Numbered from the stretch's first letter, positions 1 through 6,022 are shown. The stretch: 7,827 nt of DNA from Alphaproteobacteria bacterium (GCA_018665505.1 JABJCS010000123.1:1-7827); one strand, 5' to 3'. The notes: a model not told the origin generated them from the letters alone. A program made the numbers and translations.

Positions 1-1949
1 ACGCCGCCCTGGATCTGGCCTTCCACATAAGCTGGATGGATGGCCCGGCCGACATCTTGACTGGCGGTATAGCGTAGAATTTTGACATGCCCGGTTTCCC
101 GATCGACTTCAACATCGACCATGTGCGCGCCGACGACACCCATATGACCAGCGGTGTTCTTCGACACGGACGCCATGATCGGGCCGCCGGTTGCCAAAGC
201 TTTCGCCGCGAGTTGCGATAGTGTCAGCGGATCAAATTCGCCCGCATTCGAGCCGGCCGGATGCGCGGCACCATCGGACCATTCCACCGCATCCGCCTCG
301 ACACCCCAAATACTTGCCGCCCGGCCCTTCAAAGTCTCGATGACTTGGTCGGTGGCCTCGTCGACTACAATACCCGCGGCAAATGTCACCCGACTACCAC
401 CGGTGACCGCACTGATGCCGACGTTGTTGGTATCGCCGATCTGGGCGCTGACATTACGATAATCAATGCCCAATTTCTCGGCCACAATGTTGACCATCGA
501 AGCGCGGCTCCCGCCAATATCCGGGTGCCCGGTAATGATCAAGGCTGAGCCATCCTCGTTGATATTCAGCTGAGCACTGGATTCTCCACCCGCGTTGCCC
601 CAATAGCCGATTGCAATACCGCGGCCTTGGTTGGGGCCGAGTTCCGCTTTTGCATTGGGATGACTACGAACGGAGTCTATGCATTCTTGTATCCCGGCCT
701 GGCCAATCTTGGCGCCGTAAATGGTCGGTTTGTCGGCGGATAAGGCGTTACGCAAACGCAGTTCCCATGGATCAATGTCGAGTTCCTCGGCAATTTCATC
801 GAGGATGGCTTCAAACACATAATTTCCTTGAGGTGCGCCGGGCGCCCGATATGCCGATACGTTCGGACGGTTCGAGACGACGTCCAACCCCTTCAAGTCA
901 GCATTTGGAATATCATAGCAAGAGAACGAAAAATGACAGGCCCGGCCAACGGGTGAGCCCGGATAACAGCCCGCTTGGAAGTTATACGCTCCTGACACCG
1001 CGGTCAGTTTGCCATCCTTCGTGACGCCGACTTTGAGCGACGCGGACATGCCGGCCGCTGGTCCAGTGCTTTGAAACACGTCTTCGCGGCTGTTTTGCAT
1101 TTTGACCGGTCGGCCACATTTTTTTGACAGTACCATCGCTACCGGTTCGAGGAAGATGATGGTCTTGCCGCCAAAGCCACCGCCAATTTCAGCTGGAATG
1201 GCCTTAATGTCACCAGTGGCCATACCGGCAATCTTGGCAGTCATGCCGCGGACCATGAACTGTCCTTGGCTGCTGCTCCAGATTGTGGACTGGGCATCGG
1301 GCTTATAACTGACGACACAAGCCTGCGGCTCAATATAGCCCTGATGCACCGCAGCGGATTTAAAATCACGCTCAATAACCAGATCCGCCTCGGCAAATCC
1401 TTGCTCTACGTCGCCGGTTTTGACCGTCATGATGTTGGAAATGTTTGTTGGGCCGTCGATGCCGTCGGTATTCACCCAATCGTGTAAAATCGGAGCATCC
1501 GGAGCCATGGCCTCATCGACATCAATGACATGCGGTAGCACGTCATAATCAACCTCGATCAATTTCAGCGCCGCCATAGCAACGCTTTGCGAGGCCGCCG
1601 CGACCGCGGCCACGGGGTGACCCGTGTACAGAACCTTTTCACGCGCCATACAGCCACGCGCAATCCAACGAATATCATTGGGACCATTTGGCAGCGGCAC
1701 ATCCAAGGGTAATAAAGGCAGGTCATCACCGGTCATCACCGCCAGTACGCCTTTCAATTTTTCCGCCTTGGATGTATCGATTTTTTTGATCACCGCGTGG
1801 GCGTGTGGGCTTCTCAGCACCTTGCCCCAGACCATGCCTGGCATTGAGTAATCTGCTGCGTATTGAGCAGAGCCGGTGACTTTTTCAATTCCGTCGGGCC
1901 GCAAGGTGCGCTGGCCGATCCATTTGTTTTCAAGCGAGACATCGTTCAT
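1..1949 (-). CDS. Molybdopterin-binding (large) subunit of a xanthine dehydrogenase/CO dehydrogenase-like Mo-hydroxylase, C-terminus cut by window edge
   Basis: I translated the minus strand from the ATG at 1949 to the window edge: 649 codons with no stop or frameshift. An AAGGAA Shine-Dalgarno lies 8 nt before the ATG. The protein carries the N-terminal a/b hammerhead domain (about residues 20-125: KVTGSAQYAADY, VMTGDDLP, GHPVAAVAA) and then the molybdopterin-binding domains: Q228 in SSSQGQF, EIGGGFGGK (254-262), AYRAPGAPQG (366-375), GHPDIGGSRASM (474-485), AVTGGSR (514-520) and DVGRAIHP...QGG (632-649). Family members are about 750-790 residues, so roughly 100-140 are missing, including the region of the catalytic Glu. 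The family hydroxylates aldehydes or N-heterocycles, or oxidises CO, using Mo-cytosine dinucleotide. The active-site loop AYRAPG is neither the AYRCSFR of true (form I) CO dehydrogenase nor the AYRGAGR of form II, so CO is not the likely substrate. FeS and FAD partner subunits are not in the window. Substrate unknown. Confidence 0.93.
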   Translation of the reverse strand, partial: MNDVSLENKWIGQRTLRPDGIEKVTGSAQYAADYSMPGMVWGKVLRSPHAHAVIKKIDTSKAEKLKGVLAVMTGDDLPLLPLDVPLPNGPNDIRWIARGCMAREKVLYTGHPVAAVAAASQSVAMAALKLIEVDYDVLPHVIDVDEAMAPDAPILHDWVNTDGIDGPTNISNIMTVKTGDVEQGFAEADLVIERDFKSAAVHQGYIEPQACVVSYKPDAQSTIWSSSQGQFMVRGMTAKIAGMATGDIKAIPAEIGGGFGGKTIIFLEPVAMVLSKKCGRPVKMQNSREDVFQSTGPAAGMSASLKVGVTKDGKLTAVSGAYNFQAGCYPGSPVGRACHFSFSCYDIPNADLKGLDVVSNRPNVSAYRAPGAPQGNYVFEAILDEIAEELDIDPWELRLRNALSADKPTIYGAKIGQAGIQECIDSVRSHPNAKAELGPNQGRGIAIGYWGNAGGESSAQLNINEDGSALIITGHPDIGGSRASMVNIVAEKLGIDYRNVSAQIGDTNNVGISAVTGGSRVTFAAGIVVDEATDQVIETLKGRAASIWGVEADAVEWSDGAAHPAGSNAGEFDPLTLSQLAAKALATGGPIMASVSKNTAGHMGVVGAHMVDVEVDRETGHVKILRYTASQDVGRAIHPAYVEGQIQGG

Positions 1950-2028
1950 TTTTATCGTTCCTTGTGCTCAACGGTTACTGATTTGGCTCCGAACAACCAG
2001 CAGATTTCTAATCTAACTTTGCCAATAT

Positions 2029-2044
2029 CACAAAGGTAGTGCCA
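2029..2044 (-). promoter_or_regulatory. Possible sigma-54 (-24/-12) promoter for the Mo-hydroxylase gene
   Basis: Read on the minus strand the site is TGGCAC-TACCT-TTGTG. The -24 box TGGCAC is perfect and the five-base spacing to TTG fits the consensus TGGCAC-N5-TTGCW. The normally conserved C of the -12 box is T, which weakens the call. A start site about 12 nt downstream (near 2017) would give a leader of roughly 68 nt before the ATG at 1949. Confidence 0.3.
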
Positions 2045-2133
2045 GTAATTTCACTGACCGAGACCCATCAGGTGGCTCATTTTAAACTACACTTTTAACG
2101 AGGGACAGATGCCAACTTGATTCTTGCCATTAA

Positions 2134-2160
2134 AATGCTGATGGAGAGCTTTCCTGCATT
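2134..2160. promoter_or_regulatory. Imperfect dyad between the two divergent promoters, possible activator site
   Basis: AATGC (2134-2138) and GCATT (2156-2160) flank a near-palindrome, GGAGAGCTTTCC (2143-2154), whose halves match except for one position. The flanks are asymmetric (TGAT on one side, T on the other). The site lies about 55 bp upstream of the plus-facing and about 100 bp upstream of the minus-facing sigma-54-like element, where an enhancer-binding activator could sit. This is inference from position and symmetry only. Confidence 0.2.
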
Positions 2161-2190
2161 AAGTAACCTATCCCAGGTTTTGCTGATCAT

Positions 2191-2206
2191 TGGCACGAGA
2201 GTTGGT
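2191..2206 (+). promoter_or_regulatory. Possible sigma-54 (-24/-12) promoter for the GST gene
   Basis: TGGCACGAGAGTTGGT matches the consensus TGGCACG-N4-TTGCW at every position except the -12 C, which is G. The predicted start near 2216 leaves a leader of about 37 nt before the ATG at 2253. Loss of the -12 C is a serious mismatch for sigma-54, so this stays tentative; no convincing sigma-70 promoter was seen as an alternative. Confidence 0.33.
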
Positions 2207-2252
2207 GTTACCATAGGGTAGGACACAGCTGAGTACGAAACGACATGCAGAC

Positions 2253-2900
2253 ATGACCTATATTCTATACGGCCATCGGCGGTCCGGGTCCCTGGCGGTG
2301 GAGATGGCGCTGGCGGAGATTGGTGTGGACTATCAGGTACGAGATGTTGACCTGGAGGCCGAAGCCCAGCGTGACGATCATTATGCGTCGGTAAACCCCC
2401 AGCGCAAGGTTCCGGCTCTGGTAACGCCTTCCGGGGAGATCCTGACCGAGTCGGTCGCCATTCTTCTGACCCTCGGTCAACGTCATCCTGAGGCGAAACT
2501 TCTACCGGAGGACACCGCGGAAAGAGCCCAAGCGCTCCGCTGGCTGCTGTTCATCGCGACCGAAATTTACCCGGTGGTAGAGATGAACGATTATCCGGAG
2601 CGGTTTTCACCAACCGGGGAAAGTGCGGCTGCATTACGTGAGGTCGCGCGTAGCATCTGGCGCGAGCGTTGGCTGCTTGTAGAACGCGAAATCGCCGGGG
2701 ACCCCTACGTATTGCGATCTGGTTTCTGTCTGACGGACATTTACATTGCCGTCGTGAGTCGCTGGGCGCAGCAAGATACGTGGCGACCGGCGAATTTACC
2801 CAAAGTTGAAAAGCTGACTGCGGCGGTGGCAGCGAGATCGGCGACCGCCCCTGTGTGGTCTCGGCATCGACCCGACGTAACACCCAATCGCTTCGACTAA
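2253..2900 (+). CDS. Glutathione S-transferase family protein
   Basis: A 215-residue protein, the usual length for a cytosolic GST. Residues 1-78 form the thioredoxin-like glutathione-binding domain: YILYGHRRSGS near the active-site loop (S11 or S13 could be the catalytic hydroxyl), NPQRKVPAL (49-56) with cis-Pro54, and LTESVAILLTL (64-74), where E66-S67 normally grips the gamma-glutamyl group. Residues about 86-205 form the all-helical domain, with the conserved GFCLTDIYIA segment (157-166); the N-capping Ser/Thr normally three residues before Asp162 is Cys159 here. Such enzymes conjugate or isomerise electrophilic substrates with glutathione. The start is the ATG at 2253; it has no good Shine-Dalgarno, and a three-residue frame (ATG at 2245) ends in a TGA overlapping this ATG. 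The gene is divergent from the Mo-hydroxylase gene and convergent with the secreted hydrolase gene. Subclass and substrate cannot be told. Confidence 0.92.
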   Translation: MTYILYGHRRSGSLAVEMALAEIGVDYQVRDVDLEAEAQRDDHYASVNPQRKVPALVTPSGEILTESVAILLTLGQRHPEAKLLPEDTAERAQALRWLLFIATEIYPVVEMNDYPERFSPTGESAAALREVARSIWRERWLLVEREIAGDPYVLRSGFCLTDIYIAVVSRWAQQDTWRPANLPKVEKLTAAVAARSATAPVWSRHRPDVTPNRFD

Positions 2901-2937
2901 GATAGGCCAAGTAGGGCGGAGCAATCGAGGGCGATCA

Positions 2938-2957
2938 GGTGATCTGTCCCCAGATTT
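2938..2957 (+). repeat. TGTCCCC-type intergenic repeat element / small hairpin
   Basis: This lies in the 87-bp gap between the convergent GST and hydrolase genes. It shares TGTCCCC-R-GATTT with the element at 5611-5636. Within it ATCTG-TCCC-CAGAT (2942-2955) forms a perfect 5-bp stem with a 4-base loop, preceded by the overlapping palindrome GATCA-GG-TGATC. The hairpin is followed by only three T residues, so it is at best a weak terminator for the GST transcript. It may belong to a genome-wide REP-like family; one window cannot show that. Confidence 0.4.
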
Positions 2958-2987
2958 CTCTATAGCAGGCGTTAGATGCCAGAAAAT

Positions 2988-3656
2988 TCATCGCAAGAAG
3001 TTCGCGATAGCATCGACCAGTTCGGCGTCGAGACCTGACAGTCCATAGTGAGAATTGGACCCACAGGCTCCGCCACGGCTGCTCCCGCCATCATGCCACT
3101 CTACCGTTACCTTATCTCCGCCCCAATCCTTAAACCCGGACACGGCGGAGGGAGGTGTTTTGCTACAGTCGTCGCTGCGGTGATGAATAACGAGGGTTCG
3201 CGGTAATTTCCTTTGCTCTTGAACCTTCTGGCGAACGAAATTTAGATTTCTGGCAATCAACACAAGCCCTTTGGTTTTAAACTTCCCTCCGGACATCATA
3301 ATGCCAACCCGCGAAACGCCCTGACTTACCGCTGCCAAATAAACGGGCTTTGCGATTTGTGCCATTTGCCGCATGGCGGCCCGGATGTTTGTCGTCTTGC
3401 CAATTGACAAGACCGCGAAACCTTTCGCGGCGATTTTCCCCCGGACCCGCAGAAGAGGATCATTTTCAGACAGTCCCTCTTGACCCGGAACGAGGACCAC
3501 GCTTGCTCTCGGATTGTCTGACTTATCTAGCCAAGCGTCAGCCCCCCCCCCTCCCCCGGCCTGAATTGTCTCGGCCTGAACACCGTTGGAAGTGATCGGC
3601 ATAAGGAAGATGGATAATAGAAAGCAGACTTTTAGAGCGTTTCGCACAATCCCCAC
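2988..3656 (-). CDS. Secreted alpha/beta-hydrolase-like protein
   Basis: A 222-residue protein read from a GTG at 3656; a TAG directly precedes that codon in frame, so no longer start is possible. A second GTG at codon 4 is an alternative, and neither has a well-placed Shine-Dalgarno. Residues 1-28 are a signal peptide: R5 and K9, a hydrophobic core (about 10-21) and a VQA-ET cleavage site, implying export. The mature part looks like a compact alpha/beta hydrolase: VVLVPGQEGL (53-62), nucleophile elbow A109-V-S111-Q-G113 (Ala in place of the first Gly of GxSxG), LPRTLVIHHRSDDC (151-164) as the acid strand with D162/D163, and NSHYGLSGLD (201-210) supplying candidate catalytic His203. C164 and C198 could form a disulfide, consistent with secretion. 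A stretch of five glycines (34-38), encoded by a long G tract, follows the cleavage site. Substrate unknown; fold assignment is from motif order only. Confidence 0.8.
   Translation of the reverse strand: MGIVRNALKVCFLLSIFLMPITSNGVQAETIQAGGGGGADAWLDKSDNPRASVVLVPGQEGLSENDPLLRVRGKIAAKGFAVLSIGKTTNIRAAMRQMAQIAKPVYLAAVSQGVSRVGIMMSGGKFKTKGLVLIARNLNFVRQKVQEQRKLPRTLVIHHRSDDCSKTPPSAVSGFKDWGGDKVTVEWHDGGSSRGGACGSNSHYGLSGLDAELVDAIANFLR
3542..3557. repeat. Homopolymer tract (C10-T-C5 on the plus strand) inside the secreted hydrolase gene
   Basis: Ten C residues (3542-3551), one T and five C residues (3553-3557). On the coding strand this reads G5-A-G10 and encodes the glycine run at residues 34-38 just after the predicted signal-peptide cleavage site. 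Runs of nine or more G are classic slippage sites; a one-base change here would frameshift nearly the whole mature protein. Confidence 0.85.
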
Positions 3657-3659
3657 CTA

Positions 3660-3683
3660 TCAGTATTTTTGAAAGCATACTGA
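3660..3683. promoter_or_regulatory. Dyad / 5'-UTR hairpin abutting the hydrolase GTG start
   Basis: TCAGTAT (3660-3666) and ATACTGA (3677-3683) are perfect 7-bp inverted arms around a 10-base spacer. On the minus strand the dyad ends three bases (TAG) before the GTG, occupying the place where a ribosome-binding site should be. It could be a repressor operator or an RNA hairpin limiting translation. The half-site CATACTG (3676-3682) recurs at 3739-3745 in front of the aldo/keto reductase. Confidence 0.4.
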
Positions 3684-3715
3684 CTCTAGAGCACGCTCGG
3701 TTCATTTCTATGTTT

Positions 3716-3744
3716 TTGCCCCGTCCTCCGTCTATCTACATACT
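3716..3744 (+). promoter_or_regulatory. Candidate sigma-70-type promoter for the aldo/keto reductase gene
   Basis: TTGCCC (3716-3721), a 17-bp spacer and CATACT (3739-3744), each 4/6 to consensus, about 33 bp before the ATG. The -10 box overlaps a small dyad, TACAT (3737-3741) ... ATGTA (3754-3758), a possible operator. Consensus matches are modest. Confidence 0.28.
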
Positions 3745-3776
3745 GCAGGTGTCATGTATGCAGGAAGGACGAATTC

Positions 3777-4778
3777 ATGGAAATGCGGCGGTTTGGGCGG
3801 ACTGATTTGGAAGTTTCCCGACTGACCTTCGGCTGCGGCGCAGTCGGCGGTCTGATGGTGAAAGGTGAGGCGGCGGACCAAGACCGCGCAGTCGCATGGG
3901 CCCGCGCCAATGGGATCAATTTTTTCGATACGGCGGCGAGCTACGGCAACGGGGTTTCCGAGATCAATTTGGGCCGCGCGCTTGCCGGGAACACCGATGG
4001 CATTGTCGTCTCCTCCAAGGTTGGTATCGCCGCCGACGAGATGGATGACATCGCGGGCGCCATCTCTCGCTCAATCGATGCCAGCCTGGCCCGGCTAAAA
4101 CTCGACCATGTCGATCTCTTCCAGCTGCACAACACGCTGGGGCAGCGGGATAAGGTCGCGCCCGAGCGGGGCGTGCTCGATGCGGAACGCGTGCTCGGCG
4201 AAGTCGTCCACGCCTTCGAGAAACTGCGCGATGCCGGAAAGACCCGCTATCTCGGATTCACGGCCAAGGGGGATGCCGACGACCTGCATGCGTTGGTCGA
4301 CTCCGGGGCCTTCGACAGCGCCCAGGTTTTCTATAATCTGCTGGTTCCTTCGGCCGGTGAGACGGTCCCGGAAGGCTATCCCTGTGATGACTTCCGCGAG
4401 CTGCTGACGGCGGCGGAGTGCCACGGCGTTGGCTCCATCGGTGTTCGAATTCTCGCGGGCGGCGCGCTTTCGGGAAGCCAAGAACGTCATCCCTTAGGGT
4501 CGCAGAACGTCGCACCAATCGGCTCTGACACTGACTATGCAACCGATGTAAGGCATGGGCTCACCTTTCGGTCGCTTGTCGACGACGGTATTGCGGAAAC
4601 ATTGCCCGAGCTCGCGATTCGATATGCGATCTCTCACCCGACCCTCTCGACGGTCGAAATCGGCATCGCCAATCTAGAGCAAGTTCAGGGTGCCGCCGCG
4701 GCCGTCGAGAAAGGTCCGCTCCCGCCCGAAGCACTCGCGCGGATTAGGGATATCCAAAGCAGTTTTGCGGGTAAATAA
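3777..4778 (+). CDS. Aldo/keto reductase family oxidoreductase
   Basis: A 333-residue protein, typical for the NADP(H)-dependent AKR family. The start at 3777 is supported by AGGAAGGA seven bases upstream; Met3 is a weaker alternative. The (alpha/beta)8-barrel begins with MRRFGRTDLEVSRLTFGCGAVGG. The catalytic tetrad is complete: D51 in NFFDTAASYG, Y56, K81 in VSSKVGI and H118 in LFQLHNT. The cofactor side is represented by GVRILAGGALSG (around 222-233) and by ISHPTLSTVEIGIANLEQV near 285-303, the usual phosphate-binding region. Members reduce aldehydes or ketones to alcohols, or run in reverse as sugar or alcohol dehydrogenases; the substrate is not predictable here. It is divergent from the secreted hydrolase gene and convergent with the dienelactone hydrolase gene, with a shared hairpin terminator between the stop codons. 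Confidence 0.95.
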   Translation: MEMRRFGRTDLEVSRLTFGCGAVGGLMVKGEAADQDRAVAWARANGINFFDTAASYGNGVSEINLGRALAGNTDGIVVSSKVGIAADEMDDIAGAISRSIDASLARLKLDHVDLFQLHNTLGQRDKVAPERGVLDAERVLGEVVHAFEKLRDAGKTRYLGFTAKGDADDLHALVDSGAFDSAQVFYNLLVPSAGETVPEGYPCDDFRELLTAAECHGVGSIGVRILAGGALSGSQERHPLGSQNVAPIGSDTDYATDVRHGLTFRSLVDDGIAETLPELAIRYAISHPTLSTVEIGIANLEQVQGAAAAVEKGPLPPEALARIRDIQSSFAGK

Positions 4779-4779
4779 A

Positions 4780-4813
4780 AAATAGGGGGACCGCTTAACT
4801 TATCCCCCTATTT
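4780..4813. terminator. Bidirectional intrinsic terminator between convergent genes
   Basis: AAATAGGGGGA (4780-4790) and TCCCCCTATTT (4803-4813) form a perfect 11-bp stem around a 12-base loop. Read on the minus strand the stem runs into six T residues (4782-4777), so it is strongest for the dienelactone hydrolase transcript. On the plus strand it ends in only three T residues. The T tract overlaps the stop codon of the aldo/keto reductase. Confidence 0.88.
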
Positions 4814-4817
4814 GGCG

Positions 4818-5537
4818 CTAAGCGAACGCCTCGGCTAGAAAGTTCTCCATTGCCTGCCATGACCTGCGGTCGGCGTCAGCTTGGTACATGGCGCCCATGT
4901 CCGGCGCATTCGCCTCTGGATTCGTAAAGGCGTGCAACGTATTTCCGTAGCCATGGATTTGCCAATCCGCGCCGCCCGCCGTGAGTTCTTCGGCGAGTGC
5001 TGTGACGTCCGCTGGCGGCACCATCGGATCATCCCAGCCGTGCAAAGCGAGCACTTTGGCCTTGATGGCGTTACTGTCGGTGTTTCCCGGCCGATTGAAC
5101 AAGCCGTGAAAACTCGCAGCACCTTGAAAATCTTCCCCGGTGCGGGCGAGATCCAGGACGCACATTCCGCCAAAGCAGTAACCGGTGGCGGCAGTCTTGT
5201 TCGCATCGACTTGCCCTTGGTCGCGGAGTACTTGCAGGCCGACCTTTAGCCGGTTCTGGAGCATCGCGCGGTCCTCCAGGAACGGCGTCATGAGCTTGGT
5301 GTTTTCCTCAGGGCCGCTACCGAGCACGCCCTTGCCGTAGACATCCATCGCCAGGCCCGCGTAACCGAGGCTAGCGAGTTTACGTGCGACTTCTTCTTCA
5401 AAGGGGCTACGTCCAGCCCAAGCGTGCACGATCAGTACGCCGGGACGGGGGCCGGAGACGGCACCGTCCCAAGCGAAATAGCCCTCAAGCGCGGCGTCGC
5501 CATCGGCGTAATCAATGGTTTTGGTTTGAATGGCCAT
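4818..5537 (-). CDS. Dienelactone hydrolase family protein
   Basis: A 239-residue alpha/beta hydrolase, the standard length for this family. The ATG at 5537 has a strong AAGGAG upstream. The triad characteristic of dienelactone hydrolases is visible: C121 as nucleophile in GYCFGG (119-124), D170 in LHGWDDPMVPP (165-175), and H202 in NTLHAFTNP (199-207). The N-terminal strand PGVLIVHAWAG (32-42) and AMDVYGKG (63-70) also fit. The namesake enzyme opens dienelactone rings in chlorocatechol breakdown, but most members of the wider family have other or unknown ester and lactone substrates, so the role in catechol degradation is not established. Predicted cytoplasmic; no signal peptide. A TATATA box on the minus strand (5597-5592) may be its -10 element. 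It ends four bases before the shared hairpin terminator. Confidence 0.94.
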   Translation of the reverse strand: MAIQTKTIDYADGDAALEGYFAWDGAVSGPRPGVLIVHAWAGRSPFEEEVARKLASLGYAGLAMDVYGKGVLGSGPEENTKLMTPFLEDRAMLQNRLKVGLQVLRDQGQVDANKTAATGYCFGGMCVLDLARTGEDFQGAASFHGLFNRPGNTDSNAIKAKVLALHGWDDPMVPPADVTALAEELTAGGADWQIHGYGNTLHAFTNPEANAPDMGAMYQADADRRSWQAMENFLAEAFA

Positions 5538-5610
5538 GAGTCTTCTCCTTCAATCTCTGCGTGGGGCGCGGTGGTTTCTTTAAAGAGAATCTATATACAT
5601 TGCCGCACAA

Positions 5611-5636
5611 AGGAACCTGTCCCCGGATTTTCTTAA
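5611..5636 (+). repeat. Left copy of an about 26-bp inverted repeat (TGTCCC family)
   Basis: This element aligns with the reverse complement of 6081-6107: the blocks AGG, AAC, TGTCCC, GGATTT and TCTTAA are identical and in order (24 identities), with one substitution and three single-base indels. It lies in the 176-bp divergent gap between the dienelactone hydrolase gene and the small gene at 5714. The core TGTCCCC-GATTT also occurs at 2938-2957. Confidence 0.6.
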
Positions 5637-5713
5637 TCTCCATGTTCTGGTGTGTTTGTCTTTTGGAGAAAGTTCGGCTAACTCTCGTTCTGCAATCAAG
5701 GAGTTGTCCGAAA

Positions 5714-6022
5714 ATGTCGATTGAGACCGTCGAGCAGGCCATCGTTTACGTCCTTAAGTTTCAGAAGTCGTTCATTGTGGCAGAGGCCGAAGCGGCTCGC
5801 TCGAAGGGTGACGCGGAAGCGGCGCATAAACTTCGCAAGCGTATCGAGAACATGGGGTTCGGCGTCAAAGCAGCGGACCTCACGGACGATCACGAAGAGG
5901 CACGGGTGGACGAACTGTTCGTATGGATTGAGCGGTTTGACCAGGAAGCTGTAGAGCATACGCCCACAAACCGCATCGCCTATGACTTCCTTAAGAATGA
6001 CGAGGACCTGTTTCTCGTTTGA
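5714..6022 (+). CDS. Hypothetical small protein, 102 residues
   Basis: I do not recognise this protein. The start is placed at the ATG at 5714 because AAGGAG lies 10 bases upstream; the frame is open back to 5561, but that extension would run through the repeat at 5611-5636 and is unlikely to be coding. The product is small, soluble-looking and highly charged. A first helical region (1-30, VEQAIVYVLKFQKSFIVAEA) leads into a charged stretch (about 27-46, AEAAHKLRKRIENM), a short GFGVKAADLTDD segment (48-59), and an acidic helix (60-80, VDELFVWIERFDQEAV). The end is acidic, then hydrophobic (NDEDLFLV). No membrane segment, signal peptide, cysteine or metal motif is seen. It could be a small regulatory or adaptor protein, but nothing in the sequence proves that. 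It is enclosed by inverted repeats at 5611-5636 and 6081-6107. Confidence 0.75.
   Translation: MSIETVEQAIVYVLKFQKSFIVAEAEAARSKGDAEAAHKLRKRIENMGFGVKAADLTDDHEEARVDELFVWIERFDQEAVEHTPTNRIAYDFLKNDEDLFLV

Larger units (their letters stand above)
1950..2252. other. Divergent intergenic control region between the Mo-hydroxylase and GST genes
   Basis: This 303-bp stretch separates two divergently transcribed genes, and I find no credible coding frame in it. It holds a sigma-54-like element facing each gene (2029-2044 minus, 2191-2206 plus), an imperfect dyad between them (2134-2160), and a short GGGACAGATGCC segment (2102-2113) resembling the TGTCCC-type intergenic repeats elsewhere in the window. 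An alternative sigma-70-type promoter for the minus gene, TTGTGA-N17-TAGAAA read on the minus strand, overlaps the minus sigma-54-like site and is weak (4/6 at each box). Confidence 0.6.

Noticed and set aside
1721..1740. Perfect tandem duplication of the decamer GGTCATCACC.
   Set aside because: It lies inside the Mo-hydroxylase gene and encodes the family-conserved VMTGDD segment in frame; a 10-base unit that is not a multiple of three and leaves the protein normal is coincidence.
1..1949. Plus-strand open frames of 68-137 codons across the left end.
   Set aside because: All are antisense to one uninterrupted 649-codon Mo-hydroxylase frame with recognisable motifs throughout.
4095..4490. 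Minus-strand open frame of 131 codons within the aldo/keto reductase.
   Set aside because: A shadow of the GC-biased coding frame; the plus-strand gene is complete with all catalytic residues.
4881..5249. Plus-strand open frame of 122 codons within the dienelactone hydrolase.
   Set aside because: Antisense shadow of a gene with an intact Cys-Asp-His triad; no domain recognised.
5561..5713. N-terminal extension of the small gene (51 extra codons).
   Set aside because: The stretch runs through intergenic repeat and promoter DNA, has no Shine-Dalgarno, and the ATG at 5714 has a strong one.
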